DNA from: Bacteroidales bacterium | Lineage (GTDB): Bacteria > Bacteroidota > Bacteroidia > Bacteroidales > P3 | DNA: 64,000 bases | Assembly (NCBI GenBank): GCA_017962545.1 | Contig: JAGCVD010000014.1 | Location: 39,726 to 103,725 of the forward strand | Reading direction: 5' to 3' | Part shown: positions 8,872 to 16,828 of the stretch, in pieces | Numbering within the stretch: position 1 is the first letter of the stretch | How the letters are laid out: every line of letters starts with the position of its first letter | Program-made: the position numbers and the translations under genes | Notes under the pieces: model-generated | The model's database searches: none | What the model was told of the DNA's origin: nothing | What the model saw: only the letters and a program-made list of their open reading frames with translations

Positions 8872-9009
8872 TATATTGGATGTTTTATTTTTGTCCTTGT
8901 AAACTTGCCTAGGTAACGTATATATATTTTATTTATTGTGTTGTTGCAAAATATTTTTTTAGAGGGAAATCATATCCCGTGATTCTTAGTGAATTGGAAG
9001 GGTCTTCTA

Positions 9010-9038
9010 CCGACCCTCCACCGACCCTCGCCCGACCC
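9010..9038. repeat. Three helically phased CCGACCC repeats upstream of nadE
   Basis: CCGACCC occurs at 9010-9016, 9021-9027 and 9032-9038, exactly 11 bases apart, which puts the copies on one face of the helix. The array ends 6 bases before a TAnnTTTG box and occupies the place where the -33 element would be. This is typical of binding sites for a regulator, but no regulator is identified. Confidence 0.7.
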
Positions 9039-9044
9039 ACTGTC

Positions 9045-9052
9045 TACTTTTG
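9045..9052 (+). promoter_or_regulatory. Putative -7 box for nadE
   Basis: TACTTTTG fits TAnnTTTG, about 100 bases before the nadE start codon. No TTTG is found at the -33 position, which is filled by the CCGACCC array, so an activator-dependent promoter is a reasonable inference. The rest of the 280-base gap between topA and nadE is AT-rich without a recognisable gene. Confidence 0.5.
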
Positions 9053-9151
9053 CTGCATTCGCGCGGGCGTACTCTAATAAATATTTTATTGGAGTGCATA
9101 CTAAAACGGGAGAGATTGCGTTACATTCTAGTAATAATGAACGTTAAGACT

Positions 9152-10708
9152 ATGAAAATACATATTGTACAGCATGATGTCCGCACATTGCGGATGGAGG
9201 ATAATCTGGAATGGATTGTTAATGAACTTGAGGCGCAAGACTCGAAAGATGCGTTGCTTACCGTCTTCCCGGCTTGCACGGTATGTGGTGCACCGCTGTT
9301 CGCCGCAGCGGGCTACACCGACGTACAGAAGCGCGCCCAGGCGGTGCTGCAGGAGTTGATAGCACGTTCGGAACACAGGGCTTTCCTGGTGGGCATGCCG
9401 TTGCAGATACAGGACAAAGGCCTGTGCAACGCCATTGTCTTTGTGCAGAACTGCGCCATACGCGGTGTGGTGACGAAGAAATACCTCACCGTCGACGAGC
9501 AGAAATATTTTGTGAGGGGCGAGGGTGTGCAGGTTATCGATTTCCACGACCAGCGTATTGCCATAGGCTTCTATGAGGATTTGAAGGAGTTGAGCAAGGG
9601 CTATGTGGATCAGCCCGATATGGTGGTATGTTGCGGCTGTCAGGTGTTTGATTACCAGAAGCCCTACCGCATCCGCTACCGTATGAGCAAGATTGTTGAG
9701 ACGTTGAACGCCGGCTTGGTCTATGTGAACCGCACGGGTGGCGAGGGAAGCTACCTCTATGCAGGAGGCTCGATGGCCATGAATGCCGCCGGCGGAGTGT
9801 TATGTCAGCTGCCGTACTTTGAGGAGGCTTGCCAGACAATTGATATACAGCAGCTGGAGACAGTGGAGGATGAGAAACCCGAGGCGGTGGAGCTGGTGTA
9901 CAAGGCACTGGTGTGCGGCATCCGTGACTACTTCCATAAGAATGGCTTGCAGCGTGCTGTTTTGGGACTCAGCGGCGGTATCGACTCGGCGCTGGTGGCT
10001 ACGCTGGCCGTCGACGCACTGGGTGCGGAGAACGTGCATGGCCTGCTGATGCCGAGCCAATACTCCAGCGACCATAGCGTCAATGACGCCATTGAGTTGG
10101 CTGACAACCTTGGGATGAAGTACGATATCGTCCCCATCCGTCCTATGTTCGACGAATTTGCAAAGGCTTTGAAGCCAGTCTTCGGCGACCGCGCCGAGGA
10201 TGTCACCGAGGAGAACCTGCAGGCTCGTATCCGTGGGACTTTGGTGATGAGTTATGCCAACAAGTTCAGTGCATTAGCGTTGAATACCACCAACCGCTCG
10301 GAGGCCGCTATGGGCTACGGCACGCTGTATGGCGATTCGTGTGGCTCGCTGGCCGTCATTGGCGACCTCTACAAGACGGAGGTATACCAGTTGAGCGAGT
10401 GGATTAATCGCGACGGGGTGCGCATACCAGTGAACAGCATCACTAAGGCTCCCAGCGCTGAGTTGCGTCCCGGACAGAAGGACAGCGACTCTCTGCCTGA
10501 CTACAATGTGCTCGATGCTATTCTTAACCTCTACCTCGACGAGAATATGACCGAGGATGAGATCGTGGACGAGGGTTATGACCGTGATACCGTACAGTTG
10601 GCCATACGCAAGACGCGCCAGAATGAGTGGAAACGCCTTCAGTTCGCTCCGCAACTCAAGGTGAGTCCCATGAGCTTCGGCCTTGACCGTCGTTGGCCCA
10701 TCAGTTGA
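9152..10708 (+). CDS. nadE: NAD+ synthetase with nitrilase-like N-terminal domain, glutaminase residues lost
   Basis: 518 residues. The C-terminal synthetase domain (from about 250) is intact: the PP-loop LGLSGGIDSALVATL (SGGIDS at 274-279), NTTNRSE, GDLYKTEVYQLS and KAPSAELRPGQKD, fitting amidation of deamido-NAD+. The N-terminal nitrilase-like domain normally hydrolyses glutamine with a Glu-Lys-Cys triad. Here the Glu position reads FPACTVCG (Ala41), the nucleophile Cys position reads IGFYEDLKE (Tyr141), and only the Lys (TKKYL, 109/110) remains. The enzyme is therefore probably ammonia-dependent. The start at 9152 gives the normal MKIHIVQ; an ATG at 9137 is an alternative. Confidence 0.92.
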   Translation: MKIHIVQHDVRTLRMEDNLEWIVNELEAQDSKDALLTVFPACTVCGAPLFAAAGYTDVQKRAQAVLQELIARSEHRAFLVGMPLQIQDKGLCNAIVFVQNCAIRGVVTKKYLTVDEQKYFVRGEGVQVIDFHDQRIAIGFYEDLKELSKGYVDQPDMVVCCGCQVFDYQKPYRIRYRMSKIVETLNAGLVYVNRTGGEGSYLYAGGSMAMNAAGGVLCQLPYFEEACQTIDIQQLETVEDEKPEAVELVYKALVCGIRDYFHKNGLQRAVLGLSGGIDSALVATLAVDALGAENVHGLLMPSQYSSDHSVNDAIELADNLGMKYDIVPIRPMFDEFAKALKPVFGDRAEDVTEENLQARIRGTLVMSYANKFSALALNTTNRSEAAMGYGTLYGDSCGSLAVIGDLYKTEVYQLSEWINRDGVRIPVNSITKAPSAELRPGQKDSDSLPDYNVLDAILNLYLDENMTEDEIVDEGYDRDTVQLAIRKTRQNEWKRLQFAPQLKVSPMSFGLDRRWPIS

Positions 10709-10736
10709 TTTATGAGTTATTTGAATAAAAAGAGAT

Positions 10737-12248
10737 ATGAAACGTATTGTTTTGACAGTTCTGACGACGCTGGTATGCCTGAGTGCGCAGGCTCAGATGC
10801 AGGCGATGTTTGGCTACTCAACCTATTGTCTGATAGACAAGCACCAGCCGTACATCGAGACCTACCTGCAATTTGATGCATGGACGATGCATTTTGAAGA
10901 GGTGACTCCCGGCAGTTACCGCGCCTCGGCTGAAGTGACGTTAGTGTTGCGTCAGCAGGATTCGGTCTGTTACGCTAAAAAATACGAACTTGGCAGCCCT
11001 ACGGTGTCGAACTTGGAAAACTTGGATTTCAGTTTCCTTGACGTGCAGCGTTTCTCAGTGGGGAATGGAATCTACAATCTCGACATCACTTTACGCGACA
11101 AAGGGGTAGATGCTCCGGCGGCCAGCTTGACTGAGAAGATAATTGTCAATTATGGCCGTACGCAACCCATGCTGTCAAGCCTGCAACTGTTGGCGAGCGT
11201 CAAGCCCACGGTAAAGGAGAACATCCTCTCGCGTGGTGGATATGACATGGAACCTTATGTCAGCGACTTTGTGCCTGAGCAGATAAAGCAACTGAACTAT
11301 TACTACGAGATTTATCAGCTTGACAACAGTTTTCCCCGCGAGGCGGTTTTGACGGTGGCTTACATCGAGGTGTTGGAGACGGGGCGTCGCGCAACGCTGG
11401 AGCAGGTAGCACGCCGCTCTGTGGAGACAATGATGCCGGTATTGGGCAGCATAGACATCAGCAATCTGCCATCGGGTAACTATAATTTGGTGTGTGAAGT
11501 GCGCAACCGCGATAACCAGCCGCTGCTTTATACCAAGATGCCATTCCAGCGCTCAAATCCCGGGATGAAAGAGTCGCAAAAAGACGAACATGCCATCTCT
11601 TTTGCCAGCAGGATTACCGACGAGTCGATGCTCGACCTGTATCTTGACGCTTTGTATCCTTTGGCGTCGGAGACAGAGAAGAGTGTGGTCGCCGATTTGG
11701 TAAGACGTCCGGCGCTGGAGGAAAAGCAAGCCTTTTTCTATAACTTCTGGAAGCAACGCAACGCGTTGGCGCCAGAGGCGGAATGGCTTAAATACAAAGA
11801 CCGCATTGATTATGTGCAGGAACATTTCAGCTATCCTTTGACTCGTGGCATCATGACCGATCGCGGACGTGTGTATCTGACCTATGGACCGCCCGACTAT
11901 GTGCGTGATGAGAAGAACTTCTGCATTATGGGTCATTCTACCAGCATGGAGAACCGTACCACCACTCTCAGCGATATAGGCAATAACCTCGGTGATACCG
12001 ACGGGGCGGGTATTGGACAAGTGTTCTATCTGCCGTACCAGTTATGGCGTTACAACCGCCTCAGTGGTGATGACCAGAACCGAGTCTTTATCTTCTGGGA
12101 CGAGCACCGCTCGGGCAACTACACGTTGTTGCACAGTAACGCCCGAGGCGAGGTGCAGGAGGCCGACTGGGAACGCCGCCTCAGTCGCCAGCAGATTCCT
12201 GAAGGCACCATCGGTGAGGTGGGACGTCAGTTCAATCGAGGCTATTGA
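10737..12248 (+). CDS. GWxTD domain-containing secreted protein
   Basis: 503 residues with a signal peptide (MKRIVLTVLTTLVCLSAQAQ). The second half has the GWxTD-domain layout: FWKQRNAL, then YVQEHFSYPL, then GIMTDRGRVYLTYGPPD; the naming Trp is replaced by Ile. The N-terminal half is a beta-rich region of unknown role. GWxTD proteins are common in Bacteroidetes and related phyla and their function is not established. The stop codon overlaps the next start as TGATG, so it is likely translationally coupled to the lipid A type acyltransferase, which suggests an envelope role. Confidence 0.75.
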   Translation: MKRIVLTVLTTLVCLSAQAQMQAMFGYSTYCLIDKHQPYIETYLQFDAWTMHFEEVTPGSYRASAEVTLVLRQQDSVCYAKKYELGSPTVSNLENLDFSFLDVQRFSVGNGIYNLDITLRDKGVDAPAASLTEKIIVNYGRTQPMLSSLQLLASVKPTVKENILSRGGYDMEPYVSDFVPEQIKQLNYYYEIYQLDNSFPREAVLTVAYIEVLETGRRATLEQVARRSVETMMPVLGSIDISNLPSGNYNLVCEVRNRDNQPLLYTKMPFQRSNPGMKESQKDEHAISFASRITDESMLDLYLDALYPLASETEKSVVADLVRRPALEEKQAFFYNFWKQRNALAPEAEWLKYKDRIDYVQEHFSYPLTRGIMTDRGRVYLTYGPPDYVRDEKNFCIMGHSTSMENRTTTLSDIGNNLGDTDGAGIGQVFYLPYQLWRYNRLSGDDQNRVFIFWDEHRSGNYTLLHSNARGEVQEADWERRLSRQQIPEGTIGEVGRQFNRGY

Positions 12249-13099
12249 TGTATCTGCTCTCCGACATACTCTATCTGGTTGTCTACTATCTGGTGGGCTA
12301 TCGTCGCCGTGTGGTGCGTGAGAACCTTGCTGCCTGTTTCCCAGAGAAGGATGGTCGTGAGAGAAAGAGGATAGAGCGTCGCTACTACCGTTATCTCAGC
12401 GACCTGCTGGTGGAGGGTGTCTATAATGTGTTCTTCGCCACACCGCCCTACCTGAAGCAGCATTATCGCATTGCCAATCGCCAATTGGTGGATCGCTACT
12501 ATGAACAGGGACAGACCGTCGTGCTTATGTCGGCGCATTATGGCAACTGGGAGTATATGGTAAGTTCGCTGAATATGCAGTTGCTGCACCACGGGATTGG
12601 TGTGGGAAAACCTCTTGATGACAAGAGCGTAGCCTCCTTTATCACCCGTCGTCGCACACGCTATGGCACGCAGGTTGTCGACCAGACCGACGTCAGGGAG
12701 CATGTGGCTTTCTTCGACGAGCATCATGTCCCCTGTGCCTTGATGATGCTCAGCGACCAGTCGCCCAACAATCCTCATCGCAGCTACTGGACTACTTTCC
12801 TTGGACGTGATACGGCGTTCCTTTATGGCGCCGAGCATTTCGCTCGCAAATACAACTATCCCGTTTTGTATTATTCAGTCAATCGTGTTAAGCGGGGATA
12901 CTATGAGGTAACACTCAGCCCGCTCTGTGAGCATCCTATGGAGGTGCCTCAGTATAGCATTGTTGAGGAATATGTACGCCGTCTGGAACGCCAGATAATC
13001 CAGCAGCCCGAGTTTTGGCTGTGGAGCCACCGGCGTTGGAAACTCACCCGCAATGGCCGTATCAGAAAGGACGGCACCATTAAAATCATCGAACCATGA
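12248..13099 (+). CDS. Lysophospholipid/lipid A acyltransferase (LpxL/HtrB family)
   Basis: 283 residues of the Kdo2-lipid A acyltransferase family, which adds a secondary acyl chain to lipid A at the inner membrane. The catalytic HX4E motif is seen as HYGNWE, followed by the LSDQSP element typical of the family. The N-terminal hydrophobic helix (LLSDILYLVVYYLVGYRRRVV) is present but starts about ten residues earlier than usual. Start: the ATG at 12248 shares its A with the preceding TGA; a TTG three bases upstream is possible. The stop overlaps the next gene as ATGA. Confidence 0.9.
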   Translation: MYLLSDILYLVVYYLVGYRRRVVRENLAACFPEKDGRERKRIERRYYRYLSDLLVEGVYNVFFATPPYLKQHYRIANRQLVDRYYEQGQTVVLMSAHYGNWEYMVSSLNMQLLHHGIGVGKPLDDKSVASFITRRRTRYGTQVVDQTDVREHVAFFDEHHVPCALMMLSDQSPNNPHRSYWTTFLGRDTAFLYGAEHFARKYNYPVLYYSVNRVKRGYYEVTLSPLCEHPMEVPQYSIVEEYVRRLERQIIQQPEFWLWSHRRWKLTRNGRIRKDGTIKIIEP

Positions 13100-14118
13100 A
13101 ACGTATAGCTGTTGTCATATTGAACTGGAACGGGCGTCTGATGTTGGAACGCTTTATGCCCTCGGTGGTGGCCCATAGCGGCGAGGCCGACGTGGTGGTG
13201 GCCGACAATGGCTCTACCGACGATTCTGTGAATTTCATGCAACAGCATTATCCACAGGTGCGGCTCATGACATTCGATAAGAACTACGGCTTTGCGGAAG
13301 GCTATAACAGGGCTCTTGACGGATTGGGTGTAGAATATGACTATTACGTACTCTTGAACAGCGATGTGGAGTGTACGCAGCATTGGCTGGAGCCCGTGGT
13401 GGAGATGATGGATGCCGAGAGCGATATCGCCATTGCTCAGCCCAAATTGCTGATGTATGATGCCAAAGACACCTTCGAGTATGCCGGTGGGGCTGGTGGT
13501 TTTATCGACCGCTATGGCTACCCGTTTTGTCGTGGGCGTCTATTCTCAACGCTGGAAAAAGATTGTGGCCAGTACAATGACCAGCGCGATATATTCTGGG
13601 CTACTGGGGCCTGTATGTTTGTCCGCGCAAGTGTGTGGAAAGAGCTTGGTGGGTTGGACGGCGATTTCTTCGCCCACATGGAGGAGATAGACTTCTGCTG
13701 GCGCACCCATCTGGCCGGCTATCGTGTGTGCTACTGTCCGCAGTCGACGGTCTTCCATGTCGGTGGCGGCACATTGCCCAAGTCGTCGCCGTTCAAGACC
13801 GAGCTCAATTTCCGCAACAACCTCTCCATGCTTTATAAGAATCTGCCGGAAAGGCGCCGGGGTGTGGTGCTGGCGATGCGTATGTGGCTCGACCGTGTGG
13901 CGGCTCTCAAGTTTCTTCTAGAGGGGCATGTGGGAGAATACAAGGCGGTACGAAAAGCACATAGGCAGTACCGCGATTGGAAGCCGCAGTTGCGCGAGAA
14001 GCGCAAGAAAAACGGCACTCATGAGGTGCCACAAGTCTATCAGGGCCTCTTGCTTCCGGAGTATTATCTCCTGGGACGCAAGTCTTTCAACGCTCTGAGA
14101 GGGAAATACAGCAAATAG
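13096..14118 (+). CDS. Family 2 glycosyltransferase
   Basis: 340-residue soluble or peripheral GT-A enzyme. VVILNWNGRLMLERFM opens the fold, VVVADNGSTDDS and VLLNSDVECT mark nucleotide-sugar and metal binding, and DGDFFAHMEEIDFCWR is the acceptor-site region. The C-terminal 100 residues are basic and helical, probably membrane-associated. The ATGA overlap with the acyltransferase points to a role in lipopolysaccharide or another surface glycan; the sugar transferred cannot be read from the sequence. The gene is convergent with the DUF819 gene, 10 bases apart. Confidence 0.88.
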   Translation: MKRIAVVILNWNGRLMLERFMPSVVAHSGEADVVVADNGSTDDSVNFMQQHYPQVRLMTFDKNYGFAEGYNRALDGLGVEYDYYVLLNSDVECTQHWLEPVVEMMDAESDIAIAQPKLLMYDAKDTFEYAGGAGGFIDRYGYPFCRGRLFSTLEKDCGQYNDQRDIFWATGACMFVRASVWKELGGLDGDFFAHMEEIDFCWRTHLAGYRVCYCPQSTVFHVGGGTLPKSSPFKTELNFRNNLSMLYKNLPERRRGVVLAMRMWLDRVAALKFLLEGHVGEYKAVRKAHRQYRDWKPQLREKRKKNGTHEVPQVYQGLLLPEYYLLGRKSFNALRGKYSK

Positions 14119-14128
14119 ACTAAAGATT

Positions 14129-15287
14129 CTACCCTAGCAGGAGTAGCAGACGGGCCAGGAAGAAGCCGACATAGGTGCCTACAGCGTAGCCAAAGAGACC
14201 TACGGCGATACCGGGACCGATGATGGCTTTGTTCTTCACGGCGCCCGCAACCACCGGGACGAAAGGTGGCGAGCAGATGAGCGAGATGCTGGAGGCTAGG
14301 GTGGTGTCGGTGTCAATGCGGAAGAGGGCGCTCAACAGCACGTGCATCAACAATGAGCCCAACGTGGCGATGCTGATGAAGAGGAAGATACGCGGGTCTA
14401 TATTGCCGAGGGTGCCGGTGTTGACCTGCGAGGCCACGGCAATGGAGAAGACCAGTATTAGGTAGGTTCCTGCCTCGAAAGTGCGCTCCATACCGCACCC
14501 GCTTGTTGGTGGAAGCCAGGATGGCAAGCGTGCTGATGCTCAATATAAAGATGGTTTGGAACATGCTATTGGGGCAGAGCAGGGCTATGCCGGCGCCAAA
14601 GCCGATAATGATGATTGTCAATAGCAGGCTTTTCCCCAGCGTGGGAAGGTTGCTCTTGCGGAAAAGACCATAGAAGAGCTCGTTGTCGTAGTTCTTGACG
14701 GTCACGGTGCCGCTGCTGTTGTCCTTGTTGTATTTAAAGTCGGGCAGCAGAAGGCGTAGCGTCCGTTTACCAAAGAGGATGACGAAAATGAGGTATACGG
14801 CGCTGAGCAGTGTGCTGTAGGCCGAGGTGATAATATAGACGGTGTCGTCGACACCCAGCGCCACCTTGATGGAGGCGAGGTTGGCGTTACCGCCGGTGTA
14901 TAGGCCGGTGAGCATGCCACCGATGGAGGCAAAGGTCTCTTTGTCGTCCCCAGCGCATATCAGGAAGCCTATGACTATGGCGATGCAGCAGCCAGCGATG
15001 CCCAGAAGGGTGGATTTGATGAAGGAGGGAGCCAATTGGGTCCACGACTTGATGTCGGCTGAGAAGAGCAGCAATGGGATGGCGAAAGGGATGGTGTAGG
15101 TGGCGATGTCGGTCTGCACCTTGTGGATTTCGGGCGTGTCGGGTATTAGTCCAGTGAGGCCCAGCACACAGCCGATAACATAGGCGATGATAATGGTGCC
15201 CACCTTGTTGAGGAATGGGAAGCGGTAGGTGAGCCACAGGATGAGTAGCGGCGTGAAAAGGCAGATGGCTATGATGAGGTAGCTCAT
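14129..15287 (-). pseudogene. DUF819 family membrane protein, frameshifted
   Basis: Two overlapping frames together make one DUF819 (YjcL-like) multi-pass membrane protein. The first frame runs from 15287 (MSYLIIAICLFTPLLILWL...) through ILASTNKRVR near 14492; homology then continues in the next frame with MERTFEAGTYLILVFSIAVA to a stop at 14129. Dropping one C of the CC at about 14493-14494 joins them as NKRVRMERTFEAG. No slippery heptamer or stimulatory hairpin is evident, so this is a real disruption or a sequencing error rather than programmed frameshifting. Function of the family: proposed transporter, unproven. Confidence 0.8.
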
Positions 15288-15296
15288 GGCTGCGTT

Positions 15297-16229
15297 TTAG
15301 GCCTTGAGATAGTCGTCAACATGGCCGAAGACGATGTCGGCGCGGGCAGCAAAGCTCTCCTCGGTGGCGAAGGCGATGTGCGGAGTGAGTAGTGTGTGGC
15401 TGGCAGTGAGTAGTTGGTGGTCGAGGGGCAGGGGAGGCTCTTGCTCGAAGACGTCGAAGGCGGCGCCGGCGATACGCCCATCATTCAAGGCCTCGGCTAC
15501 GGCGGCGATGTCGCACACAGGACCGCGAGCGGTGTTGACCAGCAGGGCGGTGGGCTTCATCAATGCCAATTCGGCTTTGCCGATAAGACCGCGTGTGTCG
15601 GCGGTGAGAGGAGTGTGTAAACTGATGATGTCGCTCGCCTTGAGCAGCCCCTCCAGTGCCATATATTGTGCACCCAGGGCTTCCACCTCGGGACGACGGG
15701 TGCGGCTGTAGGCGATGACGTTGGCGCCGAAGGCCAGCAGCAGGTGTATGGTGGCGGTGCCGATAGCGCCGGTGCCCACAATGCCGACAGTCTTGCCACG
15801 TAGTTCGCGGCCCAGGAAGGTGCCGCGCCCCTTGCCTTCACGTATCACACCGTCCATGGTGGTGACGCCGCGCAGCAGGTCAAGCATCATACCCACAGCC
15901 AACTCGCTGACGGCGGTGGTGCTGTAGCCGGCGGCGTTCTGCACGGTGATACCGTGCTCAGCGCAGTATGACAAATCAATATGGTCCAATCCCGTAAAAG
16001 CCACGCTGAGATAGCGCAGACGTGGGCACTGAGAGAGCACGGCGGCAGACAGCTTGATATTGCTTATGACAACGATGTCAGCGTCGTGCATGCGCTCCAC
16101 AAGCGATGTCTCGTCCTCGCGGCGATCCATATAATAGGTGAAACCATGCCCCATGGAGGCATAGTGCTTTTTTAACGACTCAAAGCGGGCCTGTGGGATG
16201 CCCAGAGATTCAACGCAGATAATATTCAT
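15297..16229 (-). CDS. D-isomer-specific 2-hydroxyacid dehydrogenase
   Basis: 310-residue NAD(P)-dependent dehydrogenase. The nucleotide-binding domain shows VGIVGTGAIGTATIHLL. The catalytic set is present: Arg in NTARGPV, Glu in FEQEPP, His in LTPHIAFAT. The best fit is the glycerate/hydroxypyruvate-reductase branch, but D-lactate or other 2-hydroxy acids are possible and the substrate cannot be read. A 32-base gap holding TAGTTAAG-type repeats separates it from the upstream flavin reductase gene. Confidence 0.88.
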   Translation of the reverse strand: MNIICVESLGIPQARFESLKKHYASMGHGFTYYMDRREDETSLVERMHDADIVVISNIKLSAAVLSQCPRLRYLSVAFTGLDHIDLSYCAEHGITVQNAAGYSTTAVSELAVGMMLDLLRGVTTMDGVIREGKGRGTFLGRELRGKTVGIVGTGAIGTATIHLLLAFGANVIAYSRTRRPEVEALGAQYMALEGLLKASDIISLHTPLTADTRGLIGKAELALMKPTALLVNTARGPVCDIAAVAEALNDGRIAGAAFDVFEQEPPLPLDHQLLTASHTLLTPHIAFATEESFAARADIVFGHVDDYLKA

Positions 16230-16231
16230 TT

Positions 16232-16267
16232 GTCTTAACTACTTAACTACTGTCTACTTAACTACTT
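16232..16267. repeat. TAGTTAAG-type 8-bp repeats between two genes
   Basis: The plus strand reads GTCTTAACTACTTAACTACT at 16232-16251, followed by a further CTTAACTACT. The identical 20-mer occurs at 53846-53865 and close variants at 35264-35284 and 35362-35383, each in the gap between co-directional genes. Confidence 0.75.
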
Positions 16268-16828
16268 TCTTTTCTTTACACTAAAGCCGAAGCCACCTAG
16301 TTTCTCGCCGAGGGCGTAGTATTTGCCGTGTGAGTAGGCTAGGGGGCCGGCGTGGTTGAGTTGGAACTGGCCGGTGGTCTTGTCAATGAGGCTCTCCTCG
16401 GCGTCGATGGCCACTACGTCGGCCATGAACATATCGTGTGAGCCAAGGTGTTTTACCTCGGTCACACGGCATTCGATGTTGAGTGGGCTCTCTTGGATGA
16501 GTGGCGCTTTGACAAGTTGTGCGGGCTCGGCGTGGAGGCCCATCTCGCGGAACTTGTTGTAGTCTCTCCCGCTGCGCACGCCGCACCAGTCGGTGGCGCG
16601 GGCCAGTTCGGTGGTGGTGAGGTTGATGACGAACTCGCCGGTGCGTTCAATAATGTCGTGGCTGTGACGCTCGGGCCGCACGCTGATATAACACATGGGC
16701 GGGTCGCTACAAAGCGTACCCGTCCATGCTACGGTGATGATATTCCAGTTTTCAGGAGTGTCGCCGCATGTGACCATTACCGCGGGCAGCGGGTAGATCA
16801 TCGTGCCTGGCTTGAAAGCGGTCTTCAT
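16262..16828 (-). CDS. Flavin reductase family protein
   Basis: 188-residue FMN-binding split-barrel protein of the flavin reductase/DIM6-NTAB family. Characteristic stretches are MIYPLPAVMVTCGDTPENWN (N-terminal), the VAWTGTLCSDPPM strand that contacts the flavin and CYISVRPERHSHDII. Members reduce free flavins with NAD(P)H or act as flavoproteins with unknown substrates. It overlaps the dnaA stop by ATGA, so it is probably co-transcribed with dnaA; no functional link between them is evident. Confidence 0.87.
   Translation of the reverse strand: MKTAFKPGTMIYPLPAVMVTCGDTPENWNIITVAWTGTLCSDPPMCYISVRPERHSHDIIERTGEFVINLTTTELARATDWCGVRSGRDYNKFREMGLHAEPAQLVKAPLIQESPLNIECRVTEVKHLGSHDMFMADVVAIDAEESLIDKTTGQFQLNHAGPLAYSHGKYYALGEKLGGFGFSVKKRK

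Noticed and set aside
9010-9038. CRISPR-like repeats upstream of nadE
   Set aside because: Units are 7 bases at 11-base spacing, with no spacers of CRISPR size and no cas genes in the window.
14480-14510. Programmed ribosomal frameshifting in the DUF819 gene
   Set aside because: No slippery X-XXY-YYZ heptamer, no run suited to +1 slippage and no stimulatory structure was seen.
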